Assembly: GCA_963745175.1 (NCBI GenBank)
Contig: CAVUWK010000003.1
Span: 62,001 to 126,000, forward strand
Direction: 5' to 3'
Length of the DNA stretch: 64,000 bases
DNA from: Bog-473 sp963745175
GTDB taxonomy: Bacteria; Actinomycetota; Acidimicrobiia; Acidimicrobiales; RAAP-2
A model generated the notes under the pieces. The model was not told the origin of the DNA, searched no databases, and saw only the letters and a list, made by a program, of their open reading frames with translations. The position numbers and the translations under genes were made by a program. Each line of letters opens with the position of its first letter. The stretch's first letter is position 1. Shown in pieces: positions 1 through 7,597 of the stretch.

Positions 1-124
1 CCGCAATCGCAGTAAGGCGCCGGCGAGCGGGTCGGCGCAGATGGAAGGCTCGAGGAACGGTTCGGGGGAGCCGGCAGGCGAGAAGGCTCCACCGCGGAGC
101 ACGGAAGCGAAGGAGACAGTGGAC

Positions 125-601
125 ATGGCCGAAGGAATGACGCTCGAAGAGCAGGGCGAGGTCGGGCGGGCCTTCTTGGCCGGCCTCCTGGGCGAGTTCG
201 GCATGGAGGGGACGGTGGAGACCCGTCTGCTCGACGAGGACACGGTCGAGATCGCCGCCCTCGGTGAGGACCTCGGCATCCTCGTGGGCCCCCGGGGGTC
301 CACCCTGACGGCCCTGCAGGACCTGACCCGCGCCGTGGTGCAGCGCCAGTGCCCGTCGCGCACCGACCGCATCCTGGTCGACGTGGCCGGGTACCGGGAG
401 CGGCGCTCGGCGGCGCTCAAGCGGTTCAGCGTCCAGATCGCCGAAGAGGTGCTGGCGTCGGGGCAGGAGAAGGCGCTCGAGCCGATGAGCCCGGCCGACC
501 GCAAGGCCGTCCACGACGCCATCAACGAGCTGTCCGGGGTCGAGACCCGTTCCGAGGGCGAAGACCCCCACCGCCACATCGTCATCGCGCCGGCGGGCTG
601 A
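125..601 (+). CDS. jag: Jag/KhpB-like KH-R3H RNA-binding protein
   Basis: An RNA-binding protein of the Jag (KhpB, SpoIIIJ-associated) family, usually encoded just downstream of yidC near the origin. The KH domain carries the loop LVGPRGSTL followed by LQDLTR, and the C-terminal R3H domain runs through the MSPADRKAVHDA helix to EDPHRHIVI. The start at 125 is chosen because AAGGAG at 110-115 sits 9 nt upstream. The same frame is open to the window's left edge with high third-position GC, so an ATG at 41 (186 aa) or a longer N-terminus is possible. rsmG follows 10 nt downstream, as in mycobacteria. The family acts on RNA and has been linked to control of cell elongation; the exact targets here are unknown. 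Confidence 0.85.
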   Translation: MAEGMTLEEQGEVGRAFLAGLLGEFGMEGTVETRLLDEDTVEIAALGEDLGILVGPRGSTLTALQDLTRAVVQRQCPSRTDRILVDVAGYRERRSAALKRFSVQIAEEVLASGQEKALEPMSPADRKAVHDAINELSGVETRSEGEDPHRHIVIAPAG

Positions 602-611
602 CCCGGCGCCG

Positions 612-1274
612 GTGCCCGGCGCCGACGAAGGGGATCACTCCCCCGCTGCGCTGCATGAGCTCCTCGGCGAGGCTCGTGCCGCTGGTTTCCTCGGCCCCGG
701 GCCGATCGAGCCCCAGCTCCGCCACGCTGAGGGGTTCACCGCCATCGCCCGCCGCCTGGCCCCCGACGGACCCTGCGACCTCGTGGACCTCGGCTCGGGA
801 GGGGGACTTCCCGGGCTGGTGGTGGCCGGCGGCTGGCCCCAGGCGTCCGTGGCGCTTCTCGAGGCCAACGCCCGCCGTGCCGCCTTCCTGCGCCGTGCCG
901 TGGACCGTCTGGGGCTGTCCGACCGGGTGCAGGTGCTCGAGGGCCGGGCGGAGGACTACGGACGCCAGGAGGGCCTGAGAGGCGAATTCGACGGGGCTCT
1001 GGCCCGTTCCTTCGGACGCCCGGCGGTGGTGGCGGAGTGTGCCGCTCCGCTGCTCCGGGTCGGCGGTTGGCTGGTCGTCTCGGAGCCCCCGCGAAGGGGA
1101 GCCGGGACCGACGAGGACGGCCGCTGGCCCCCGACCGAGCTCCGGCAGCTGGGCCTGGAGCCGGCCGAGACGGTCCACGAGGACTTCGAGTACCGGACGC
1201 TCCGCCAGACGGCGCCGTGCCCGGATCGATTTCCCCGGCGCAACGGGGTCCCGGCCAAGCGGCCCCTGTTCTGA
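612..1274 (+). CDS. rsmG: 16S rRNA (guanine527-N7)-methyltransferase RsmG (GidB)
   Basis: An S-adenosylmethionine-dependent methyltransferase that modifies G527 of 16S rRNA in the 530 loop, the streptomycin-binding region. The SAM motif I is VDLGSGGGLPGLV, followed by the acidic LLEANARRAAFL segment. The C-terminus RRNGVPAKRPLF is the family's usual basic ending. At 220 aa it is normal length. The start is a GTG 10 nt after jag, so the two are probably co-transcribed. rsmG followed by parA and parB is the standard arrangement next to bacterial origins. Loss of function in this family gives low-level streptomycin resistance in other bacteria. Confidence 0.93.
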   Translation: MPGADEGDHSPAALHELLGEARAAGFLGPGPIEPQLRHAEGFTAIARRLAPDGPCDLVDLGSGGGLPGLVVAGGWPQASVALLEANARRAAFLRRAVDRLGLSDRVQVLEGRAEDYGRQEGLRGEFDGALARSFGRPAVVAECAAPLLRVGGWLVVSEPPRRGAGTDEDGRWPPTELRQLGLEPAETVHEDFEYRTLRQTAPCPDRFPRRNGVPAKRPLF

Positions 1275-1366
1275 GCTGCCGCCCCGAGGTTCGGGGGCCG
1301 GCGGCCCCACGGCCGGCTTCGCTCGGCGGACTCCCCGGGTGTGTCAGGCAAGGGGATGCGGGGTGA

Positions 1367-1382
1367 TGTTCCACGTGAAACG
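1367..1382. promoter_or_regulatory. parS: parS site 1
   Basis: TGTTCCACGTGAAACG matches the parS consensus TGTTTCACGTGAAACA at 14 of 16 positions, one of the differences being the fifth base, which is known to vary. It lies between rsmG and parA, the usual place for ParB loading sites, and within 50 nt of a second copy. Confidence 0.9.
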
Positions 1383-1415
1383 GGTCAGCGGGTGCCGTCG
1401 GTGCCCTCAACCGGA

Positions 1416-1431
1416 GGTTTCACGTGAAACA
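1416..1431. promoter_or_regulatory. parS: parS site 2
   Basis: GGTTTCACGTGAAACA matches the parS consensus at 15 of 16 positions. It is 33 nt downstream of site 1 and about 75 nt before parA. ParB loads here as a CTP-dependent clamp and spreads. Two sites so close to parA may also allow autoregulation of the parAB operon, which is inference. Confidence 0.93.
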
Positions 1432-1501
1432 ATCGGAACTCTTGACCTCGGGACTCCGGCGCGCCAGGATAGGCGCGTGCGGCGGCGATCTGGAGTTCCC
1501 A

Positions 1502-1517
1502 CCTGATGCGCATCAGG
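1502..1517. promoter_or_regulatory. Perfect palindrome spanning the parA start codon
   Basis: CCTGATGCGCATCAGG is a perfect 16-bp palindrome and the parA ATG at 1506 lies inside it. It could be an operator, or could fold in mRNA and mask the start codon. There is no experimental match to a known regulator. Confidence 0.5.
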
Positions 1518-2792
1518 CGCAGGGAGAGGGACCTTCCCGACACATCGGAATCAGGCGAACCGGCGGACCTTCCTTACGACCAGGAGGGCTCACGCCCACC
1601 GGATCCGGTTTCGAGCCTCATCACCGAGAAGTCCCCCGCCGAGCCCGAGGCCGCCGAAAGGGCACCCGCTCCCCCTCCGGCCGACAATGCTTCAATCCCT
1701 CCTGCCGCCGAGGCCGCCGAGGCGGTCCGGACGGATACGGACGGACCCGGGAGTCCCTCGGACCCCGGTGCTGCTGTCCCACCGGCGGACAACGGAGCGG
1801 CAGCCTCTCGAGAAACCACACCCGCCGAGGACGAGCCGATGGCGGCCGCGGCGGCATCCCCGCCGGTGGTCTCCGAGCCGGAGCCGGCCGAGGCCCCCGC
1901 CCCCGCCCCCGCCCCGCCGACCCCCGCTCCGGCGGCCGGGCCCGCGATGCGCGCCCCGTCCATCGGGAACGAGGCCACGGAGTTGCTCAACGGATCGAAG
2001 CCGGCGCCCCGGGAGCTCCCCCGGGTCATGGCCGTCGCCAACCAGAAGGGCGGCGTGGGGAAGACCACCACCACGGTGAACCTCGGGGCGGCCCTGGCCG
2101 AACTGGACTACCGGGTGCTCGTGATCGACCTCGACCCCCAGGGCAACGCCACCACCGGTCTCGGCGTGGAGGCCCGGAACTTCGAGCTCTCGATGTACGA
2201 CGTCATCATGCGGGACCAGCCCCTCGAGGACTGCATCGAGCCGACCAGCGTCAAGAACCTCTTCGTGGCGCCGGCCACGATCGATCTGGCCGGCGTCGAG
2301 ATCGAGCTCGTCCCGGCGTTCAGCCGGGAGCTCAAGCTCAAGCGGGCCATCGCCACCGTCGTGGATGACTTCGACTTCATCCTCATCGACTGCCCGCCCT
2401 CGCTGGGCCTGATCACGGTGAACGGGCTGGCCGCCGCGGACGAGGTGCTCGTCCCCATCCAATGCGAGTACTACGCCCTCGAGGGTCTGAGCCAGCTGCT
2501 GCGCAATGTCAATCTGGTCTCGACCAACCTGAACCAGACGCTGGAGGTCACCACGATCGTGCTGACCATGTACGACGCCCGGACCCGGCTCTCCGTCGAC
2601 GTGGCCAACGAGGTGCGCGAGCACTTCTCGGAGCGGGTCTGCCGTTCCGTGATCCCACGCACGGTCCGGCTCTCCGAAGCGCCCTCTTTCGGGCAGCCCA
2701 TCACGGTGTTCGATCCTGCCTCGCGGGGTGCCGTGGCCTACCGCGAGCTGGCCAAGGAGGTGAGCAATGGCGCGCCGCAGCGGACTCGGTAA
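1506..2792 (+). CDS. parA: Chromosome-partitioning ATPase ParA (Soj)
   Basis: A deviant Walker ATPase that binds nucleoid DNA and moves ParB-parS complexes to segregate new origins. The signature KGGVGKTTTT is at residues 181-190, followed by VIDLDPQGNATTG (Walker A' and switch I) and FILIDCPPSLG (Walker B). The C-terminus contains the usual PRTVRLSEAPSFG motif. The unusual part is an N-terminal extension of about 170 residues rich in Pro, Ala and Glu with no recognisable domain, which makes the protein 428 aa against about 260-300 for most ParA proteins. The reading frame of the extension keeps high GC at third positions, so it is probably translated. parB overlaps the 3' end by 26 nt. Confidence 0.95.
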   Translation: MRIRRRERDLPDTSESGEPADLPYDQEGSRPPDPVSSLITEKSPAEPEAAERAPAPPPADNASIPPAAEAAEAVRTDTDGPGSPSDPGAAVPPADNGAAASRETTPAEDEPMAAAAASPPVVSEPEPAEAPAPAPAPPTPAPAAGPAMRAPSIGNEATELLNGSKPAPRELPRVMAVANQKGGVGKTTTTVNLGAALAELDYRVLVIDLDPQGNATTGLGVEARNFELSMYDVIMRDQPLEDCIEPTSVKNLFVAPATIDLAGVEIELVPAFSRELKLKRAIATVVDDFDFILIDCPPSLGLITVNGLAAADEVLVPIQCEYYALEGLSQLLRNVNLVSTNLNQTLEVTTIVLTMYDARTRLSVDVANEVREHFSERVCRSVIPRTVRLSEAPSFGQPITVFDPASRGAVAYRELAKEVSNGAPQRTR

Positions 2793-3717
2793 AGGCCTCA
2801 GTGCCCTGATCCCGAGTGAGTCGACGGGGGAGTCGGACTCCCTTCTCCGGGTCGTGCCGATCTCGCACATCCGGCCCAACGCCTTCCAGCCCCGGAGCCA
2901 CTTCGACGAAGAGTCGATGGGGGCCCTGGCGACCTCCATCCGGGAGGTCGGACTTCTCCAGCCGGTGCTCGTGCGTCAGCTGGAGGACGAGGAGGACAGC
3001 TACGAGCTCATCGCGGGGGAGCGACGCTGGCGCGCGGCGCGGCGGGCCGGACTGCAGACGATCCCGGTCCTGGTCCAGGTGGCCGACGACGTGGCCAGCC
3101 TCGAGCAGGCGCTGGTGGAGAACCTCCACCGGGTCGACCTCAACGCACTCGAGGAGGCCGCCGCCTACCAGCAGCTCATCGACGAGTTTGGCTTGACCCA
3201 TGAGCAGGTGGCCACCCGGATGGGCAAGGGCCGGGCGACCGTCACCAACACCCTGCGGCTCCTGCAGCTGCCGGCCGGGGCCCAACGCGCCCTGGCCGAG
3301 CGCACGATCTCGGCCGGGCACGCCCGCGCCCTGCTCGGGACGCCCGACAGGGTCCTGCAGGAGAAGTTGGTGGAGCGGATCGTGGAGGAGGGCTTGACGG
3401 TTCGGGCGGTGGAGGACCTCGTGCGCCAGGGAGGAGCGGAGCTCAGGGTCGTACCCGACGAGCCGGAGGTGGCCGATCCGGCGCCCGCCAAGGGTGCCAC
3501 TTCAGGTACCACCGAATCAGCGGGGCGCCGTGCCGCGGCCCGCAAGCTCCCGGAGCCCGGCGTGCTCGAGCTCGAGGAGCTGCTGTCGACCTACCTCAAC
3601 ACCCGGGTCAAGGTCGACATCCAGAATCGGCGGGGCCGCCTGGTCGTCGAGTTCGCCACCCTCGAGGACCTCGAGCGCATCTACCGGGCCATGGTCGGTG
3701 ACGGAGGCGTCGCGTAG
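2767..3717 (+). CDS. parB: Chromosome-partitioning protein ParB (Spo0J)
   Basis: A parS-binding CTPase clamp that marks the origin region for ParA-driven segregation. The N-terminus RRSGLGKGLSALIP is the short ParA-interacting segment. The CTP-binding ParB/Srx domain includes the IRPNAFQPR stretch, ELIAGERRWRAA and VENLHRVDLNALEEA. The helix-turn-helix follows (LTHEQVATRMGKGRATVTNTLRLLQLP), and the C-terminal dimerisation region ends near RLVVEFATLEDLERIY. The start overlaps parA by 26 nt, indicating translational coupling. At 316 aa the length is normal. Confidence 0.95.
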   Translation: MARRSGLGKGLSALIPSESTGESDSLLRVVPISHIRPNAFQPRSHFDEESMGALATSIREVGLLQPVLVRQLEDEEDSYELIAGERRWRAARRAGLQTIPVLVQVADDVASLEQALVENLHRVDLNALEEAAAYQQLIDEFGLTHEQVATRMGKGRATVTNTLRLLQLPAGAQRALAERTISAGHARALLGTPDRVLQEKLVERIVEEGLTVRAVEDLVRQGGAELRVVPDEPEVADPAPAKGATSGTTESAGRRAAARKLPEPGVLELEELLSTYLNTRVKVDIQNRRGRLVVEFATLEDLERIYRAMVGDGGVA

Positions 3718-3903
3718 TTCACGCAACTGTCAAGGGTCGGTACAGCTTCATCCACAACCTGTGCATGACGTTGTGGATTGTCACCTGGTTCATCTGCCGG
3801 AAGCATTGATCGCGTAACCGTCGCCGGGGCCGCGGAAATGCCAGATGGACATCGGAATGGCAGATGACACGGGAATTGACCAGCCGTATCTGATTACCGG
3901 TAA
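3718..3903. other. parB-cwlM intergenic region with DnaA-box-like inverted repeat
   Basis: This gap lies between two convergent genes. ATCCACAAC at 3750-3758 and GTTGTGGAT at 3770-3778 form an inverted repeat with an 11-nt spacer. Each arm resembles the DnaA box TTATCCACA, read in opposite directions, with one or two mismatches. TGATTACCGGTAATCA at 3891-3906 is a perfect 16-bp palindrome that also contains the cwlM-like stop codon. I see no convincing gene here; the short reading frame at 3719-3907 on the minus strand shows no coding signal. Confidence 0.5.
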
Positions 3904-4875
3904 TCAATCCCAGGAGGCGTCGGCCCAGCGGCCCAGCGCCGCAGCCAGCGCGGCCGCCAGGGCGGGCGTCCCCTCGACCACGGTGCTCGCCGGCCCGACC
4001 TCGATCAGCACGGCAGGCATGCGGGTCTCACGCAGGAGGGGCACCGACATGCCATGGACGCCGGCGTCGGCGACCCCGAGGGCCCCGGGCAGGGTGGACT
4101 GGACCATCTCGGCCAGCCGGCGCCCGCCCGGTGACTCGTCGTGCCGGCCGGACCAGAAGGCGGTCCTGCAACCTGAGGTCGAGGGATTGAGGCGCAGCCC
4201 CACGAAGACGTCGACCTCGAGTTCGTTGGCCTCCTTGGCCTGGACGGCGTCGTCGGGGTGGTGCAGCTCGGTCACCCGGATGCCGCCCCAGGTCAGCCGG
4301 CGGCGCAGCGCGCCGGTAAGGCTGCCGAGGCCACCGCTCTCGCCCACGGCGACGTGGCGGCCCCGCAGGGTCGGCGGGGCGTCGCGCAGGGCAGCCCGGG
4401 CCCGCACCGCCGAGACGAGCTCGGGCGCGTCATGGCGGCTCTCCAGGCGCATCAGCTCCTCGAGGGTGGCACCGCCGACGATGCCGTCGACAGGCAGGCC
4501 GGCGTTGCGCTGGAACTCCCCGAGGGCCCGCACGGTGGCGTCGCCGAAGATGCCGTCCACCCGGCCGGTGTCGAAGCCGAGCGTGCACAGGCGCTGCTGC
4601 AGCTCGGCGACGTCGTCACCCCGCAGCATCGGGGTCCGGCGGTAGAGGAAGCGGTCACCCATCCCGAATCCGGCCTCCACCAGGGTGTTCCAGGTCTGGG
4701 AGCCGCAGACGCCATCGACCCGCAGGCCGCGCAGGCGCTGGAAGGCCTCGAGCGCGGCCCGGGTGGCGGGACCGAAGATGCCGTCGGCGTCGACGGGCGC
4801 GCCGGGGAGGATGGCGGTCAGGCGGTGCTGGATGTCGGAGACCGCCTCACCGCGGTCCCCGATGGCGAGCGGCAG
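3904..4875 (-). CDS. cwlM: CwlM-like peptidoglycan-binding pseudo-amidase
   Basis: Two PG_binding_1 modules (about residues 5-65 and 85-145, each with a VDGIFG or VDGIVG core) precede an Amidase_3-like domain at about 173-320. In active amidases zinc is held by two His and one Glu. Here the DPGHGG position reads VGESGG, so the first His is Ser180. The SIHAN position reads GLRLN, so the second His is Arg228. Only the Glu in LIEVG (about 292) remains. The mycobacterial CwlM at the same locus is a non-catalytic activator of MurA under PknB control, so a regulatory role is likely. No ATG, GTG or TTG lies in frame near the N-terminus; a CTG at 4875, 2 nt after the trxA stop, is the best start. The order trxB-trxA-cwlM matches mycobacteria. 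Confidence 0.8.
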   Translation of the reverse strand: MPLAIGDRGEAVSDIQHRLTAILPGAPVDADGIFGPATRAALEAFQRLRGLRVDGVCGSQTWNTLVEAGFGMGDRFLYRRTPMLRGDDVAELQQRLCTLGFDTGRVDGIFGDATVRALGEFQRNAGLPVDGIVGGATLEELMRLESRHDAPELVSAVRARAALRDAPPTLRGRHVAVGESGGLGSLTGALRRRLTWGGIRVTELHHPDDAVQAKEANELEVDVFVGLRLNPSTSGCRTAFWSGRHDESPGGRRLAEMVQSTLPGALGVADAGVHGMSVPLLRETRMPAVLIEVGPASTVVEGTPALAAALAAALGRWADASWD

Positions 4876-4877
4876 AC

Positions 4878-5204
4878 CTACAGGTAGGCCGAGATCTCCT
4901 CGAGCAGCTGTCCCTTGGGCTTCGCCCCGATCAGGCGCACCTGGGGCTCCCCGTCCTTGAACAGGATCAGGGTCGGGATGCTCATCACGTCGAAGCGCCG
5001 GGTCACGTCGAGGTTGTCGTCGATGTTCAGCTTGCCGATCCGGATCTTGCCGGCCTGCTCCTCCGCGATCTCCTCCAACACCGGGGAGATCATCTTGCAC
5101 GGGCCGCACCACTCTGCCCAGAAGTCCACCAGGACGGGGACGTCCGAAGCCTTGACATGCTCGTCAAAGGTAGCGTCGGTAAAGGTCTCGATCTTCTCGC
5201 TCAT
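4878..5204 (-). CDS. trxA: Thioredoxin
   Basis: A 108-aa thioredoxin that reduces protein disulfides in the cytoplasm. The active site WCGPC is at residues 32-36 within DFWAEWCGPCK, and the cis-proline loop reads MSIPTLILFKDG. There is no signal peptide. The ATG is preceded by an AAGGAG-like sequence in the 52-nt gap after trxB. trxB and trxA form one leftward operon with the cwlM-like gene, so this is most likely the main TrxB-TrxA electron pair of the cell. Confidence 0.95.
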   Translation of the reverse strand: MSEKIETFTDATFDEHVKASDVPVLVDFWAEWCGPCKMISPVLEEIAEEQAGKIRIGKLNIDDNLDVTRRFDVMSIPTLILFKDGEPQVRLIGAKPKGQLLEEISAYL

Positions 5205-5256
5205 TCCATCTCCTTGTCAGCGGGTGCAACGCCCACCCGCCCGGTTCTGTTCCCGA

Positions 5257-6219
5257 CTACTTGCCGCGGGCCTCGAGCCAGCGCTCGGCGTCCATGGCGG
5301 CCATGCAACCCGACCCGGCCGAGGTGATGGCCTGGCGGTAGTAGTGGTCCTGCACGTCGCCGCAGGCGAAGACGCCGTCGACGCTGGTGCGGGTCGAGTC
5401 GTCGAACGTCTTCACGTAACCCATGTCGTCAAACTCCAGCTGACCCTTGACCAGGGCGGTGTTGGGCTCGTGGCCGATGGCGACGAAGAGGCCGGTCGCA
5501 TCGAGCTCGGACTCCTCGCCGGTGATCGTGTCCCGCAGGCGGAGGCCGCTGACCTTGGTGTCCCCCAGGACCTCGCTCACGGTGGCGTTCCAGCGGAAGT
5601 CGATCTTGGGGTTGGCGAAGGCGCGCTCCTGCATGATCTTGGAGGCCCGCAGCTCGTCGCGGCGGTGGATGACCGAGACCTTGGAGCCGAAGCGGCTGAG
5701 GAAGAGCGCCTCCTCCATGGCGGAGTCGCCCCCGCCGGCGACCGCGATGTGGTGGTCGCGGAAGAAGAAACCGTCGCAGGTGGCGCAGGTCGACACGCCG
5801 TAGCCGAGGAGGCGCTCCTCGTTGGGGACGTCCAACATGAGGGCACGGGCGCCGGTGGCAACGATGAGCGTGTCGGCCAGGACCGTGGGCTCGTCAGCCG
5901 CCGGGTCGCCCACCCAGACCTCGAAGGGCCACGGTGTGGTCTCGATCCGGCTGACCTTGGCCGTGCGCAGCTCGGCCTCGAAGCGGAGGGCCTGGGCGCG
6001 CATCATCCCCATGAGCTCGGGCCCCATGATCCCGTCGACGAAGCCGGGGTAGTTCTCGACATCGGTGGTCAGCATCAGCTGGCCGCCGGGCTGGTCGCTG
6101 GTGGAGGAGGGCTCACCCTCGATCACGAGGGGCTCGAGCTGCGCCCGCGCCGAGTAGAGGGCGGCGGTGAGGCCCGCCGGCCCGCTCCCGACGACGACGA
6201 CCTTGCGGTGCTCAGGCAT
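5257..6219 (-). CDS. trxB: Thioredoxin-disulfide reductase
   Basis: An FAD- and NADPH-dependent homodimer that reduces thioredoxin. From the ATG at 6219 the FAD motif GSGPAG is at residues 11-16, the redox pair CATC at 145-148, and the NADPH-binding GGGDSAMEEAL and HRRDELRAS motifs follow. GVFACGDV is the second FAD-contact motif. The start MPEHRKVVVV overlaps the upstream gene by 8 nt; a frame extension to 6264 would add 15 residues of no family similarity and is not preferred. At 320 aa the length is normal. Confidence 0.95.
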   Translation of the reverse strand: MPEHRKVVVVGSGPAGLTAALYSARAQLEPLVIEGEPSSTSDQPGGQLMLTTDVENYPGFVDGIMGPELMGMMRAQALRFEAELRTAKVSRIETTPWPFEVWVGDPAADEPTVLADTLIVATGARALMLDVPNEERLLGYGVSTCATCDGFFFRDHHIAVAGGGDSAMEEALFLSRFGSKVSVIHRRDELRASKIMQERAFANPKIDFRWNATVSEVLGDTKVSGLRLRDTITGEESELDATGLFVAIGHEPNTALVKGQLEFDDMGYVKTFDDSTRTSVDGVFACGDVQDHYYRQAITSAGSGCMAAMDAERWLEARGK

Positions 6220-6514
6220 CGGGCGGCACGCCGCGGCGCGAGTACAAGAAGGCGCCCACGGCACTGAAGATGAGCCCGAGGACGATGTAGGAGGCCCAGA
6301 TCCGGTGCCCCGCGATGGTGGTCAGGCGGATGAAACCGATGCAGAAGAGCACGATGACCGTGATGCCGACCACGGCGATGACGACGCCGAACACGATGCC
6401 CCGGGCGGCGACGATGGCCGGGCGGATGGCCTTGTCGTTGACGGTGGCGACCACCGTGTCGACTGCCTCGAGGGCCCGATCCGACAGCGCGTCGGCAAGA
6501 TCGTTCTCAGCCAC
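6212..6514 (-). CDS. Small two-helix membrane protein of unknown function
   Basis: A 100-aa protein I do not recognise. The first 40 residues are charged and helical (ALSDRALEAVDTVVATV). Two membrane segments follow, at about residues 42-65 (FGVVIAVVGITVIVLFCIGF) and 74-92 (ASYIVLGLIFSAVGAFLY), with a short basic C-terminus. It overlaps trxB by 8 nt and starts 10 nt after the DegV gene, so it is in the same transcript. In mycobacteria this place next to trxB is held by sigM and its anti-sigma gene; there is no similarity to either. Confidence 0.7.
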   Translation of the reverse strand: MAENDLADALSDRALEAVDTVVATVNDKAIRPAIVAARGIVFGVVIAVVGITVIVLFCIGFIRLTTIAGHRIWASYIVLGLIFSAVGAFLYSRRGVPPDA

Positions 6515-6524
6515 GGCGTGGAGA

Positions 6525-7385
6525 CTACCCGGCGGTCCCGGCCGTCCTGGCAGGGACGATGTAGCAGACGCCCACGGTGTTGGGCCCGGCGTGGGTGCCG
6601 ACGACCGGGCCGAGCTCGACGGGCACCAGCGGGTGCTCGGTGGCGATGCCGGTCATGGAGGCCAGGACGTCGCCGAAGTCGTCGCAGGCGCCGTCGGCCA
6701 CGGCGATGCGCTCGAGGGGTGCTTCGGCCGTCACCTTGGCGGTCATGTAGGCCAGCGCCCGGGCCCGGGTCCGCTGCTTGGACTCCTCGGCCACCTCGCC
6801 GTCCTTGAGCTGGATCACCGGCTTGATGTTGAGCAGCGAGCCGAGCAGGGCCCGGGCCCCTCCGATGCGGCCGCCGCGCTGGAGGTGCTCGAGCCCACCC
6901 AGCACGCCGTAGATGCGGGTGCGCGGGATGCGATCCCCGGTGGCGGCCGCCAGGTCCTCCATGGAGGCGCCGGCCGCGGCCTCCTCGGCGGCAGCGATGA
7001 CCAGCAGCCCCTGGCCCATGGTCAGCGAGTAGGTGTCGATGACGCGCACGGGCACCGAGCTGAAGGTGTCGGCCGCGGCCATCGCCGAGCCGTACGTGCC
7101 CGAGACCTTGGAGGAGATGGTCAGGCACAGGACGCCGTCGGCGCCCTCGTCGGCGGCCTGCTGGTACGCGGCCTGGAAGGCACCGGGGGAGGGCGCGGCG
7201 GTCTGGGGCAGGTCGCCCTTGCCGCGGCAGCGCTCCCAGAACTCAGCCGGGGTGAGCTGGCGGCGATCCTCGAGTTCCTCGGTGCCGAAGCGAATGGTCA
7301 GCGGCACCACGGTGACGTTGTGCTCCTTGACGAGCTCGTCGGTCAGGTCGCAGGCGCTGTCGGTCACGATGTGGACGCCGGGCAT
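6525..7385 (-). CDS. DegV family fatty-acid-binding protein
   Basis: DegV (FakB-like) proteins bind a fatty acid and, in some bacteria, present it to a fatty-acid kinase. The N-terminus HIVTDSACDLTDEL, the central LTISSKVSGTYGSA loop and ARALLGSLLNIKPVI are the family motifs. At 286 aa it is complete. No FakA kinase gene is nearby, so its partner is not visible here. It heads the leftward block with the small membrane protein, trxB, trxA and the cwlM-like gene. The 212-nt gap on its upstream side contains an AT-rich patch around 7540-7560 but no clear gene. Confidence 0.88.
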   Translation of the reverse strand: MPGVHIVTDSACDLTDELVKEHNVTVVPLTIRFGTEELEDRRQLTPAEFWERCRGKGDLPQTAAPSPGAFQAAYQQAADEGADGVLCLTISSKVSGTYGSAMAAADTFSSVPVRVIDTYSLTMGQGLLVIAAAEEAAAGASMEDLAAATGDRIPRTRIYGVLGGLEHLQRGGRIGGARALLGSLLNIKPVIQLKDGEVAEESKQRTRARALAYMTAKVTAEAPLERIAVADGACDDFGDVLASMTGIATEHPLVPVELGPVVGTHAGPNTVGVCYIVPARTAGTAG

Positions 7386-7597
7386 GCACCGAGTCTGCCA
7401 CGGGGGCCGGCGGGGGCTGCGGTTTGGGTGGTTGTCGGGGGCGGCGCTCTGCGCGTGGGTGCCCGCAGCGGGGCGGCGATGTCGTCGTGGGCGCCGGCGG
7501 TGCCGGGTGAGCGACGGCGACAGGTTTTTCTGGACTGTAAACCGTTTTGTTTAGGGTTGAAATCCGCGCCTCGGTGGACGCGAAAGACTCCGGCTGC

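Noticed and set aside
1..140. End of yidC at the window's left edge
   Set aside because: Context suggests yidC lies to the left, and a TAA in frame 1 at 13-15 could be its stop, but too few bases are visible to support a gene.
349..978. Long plus-strand frame overlapping jag and rsmG
   Set aside because: Rich in Arg/Pro/Gly with no motifs, overlaps two well supported genes in other frames; a shadow of high-GC coding.
3719..3907. 62-codon minus-strand frame between parB and the cwlM-like gene
   Set aside because: Poor codon bias, no ribosome binding site and no similarity; the region is better described as an intergenic gap with inverted repeats.
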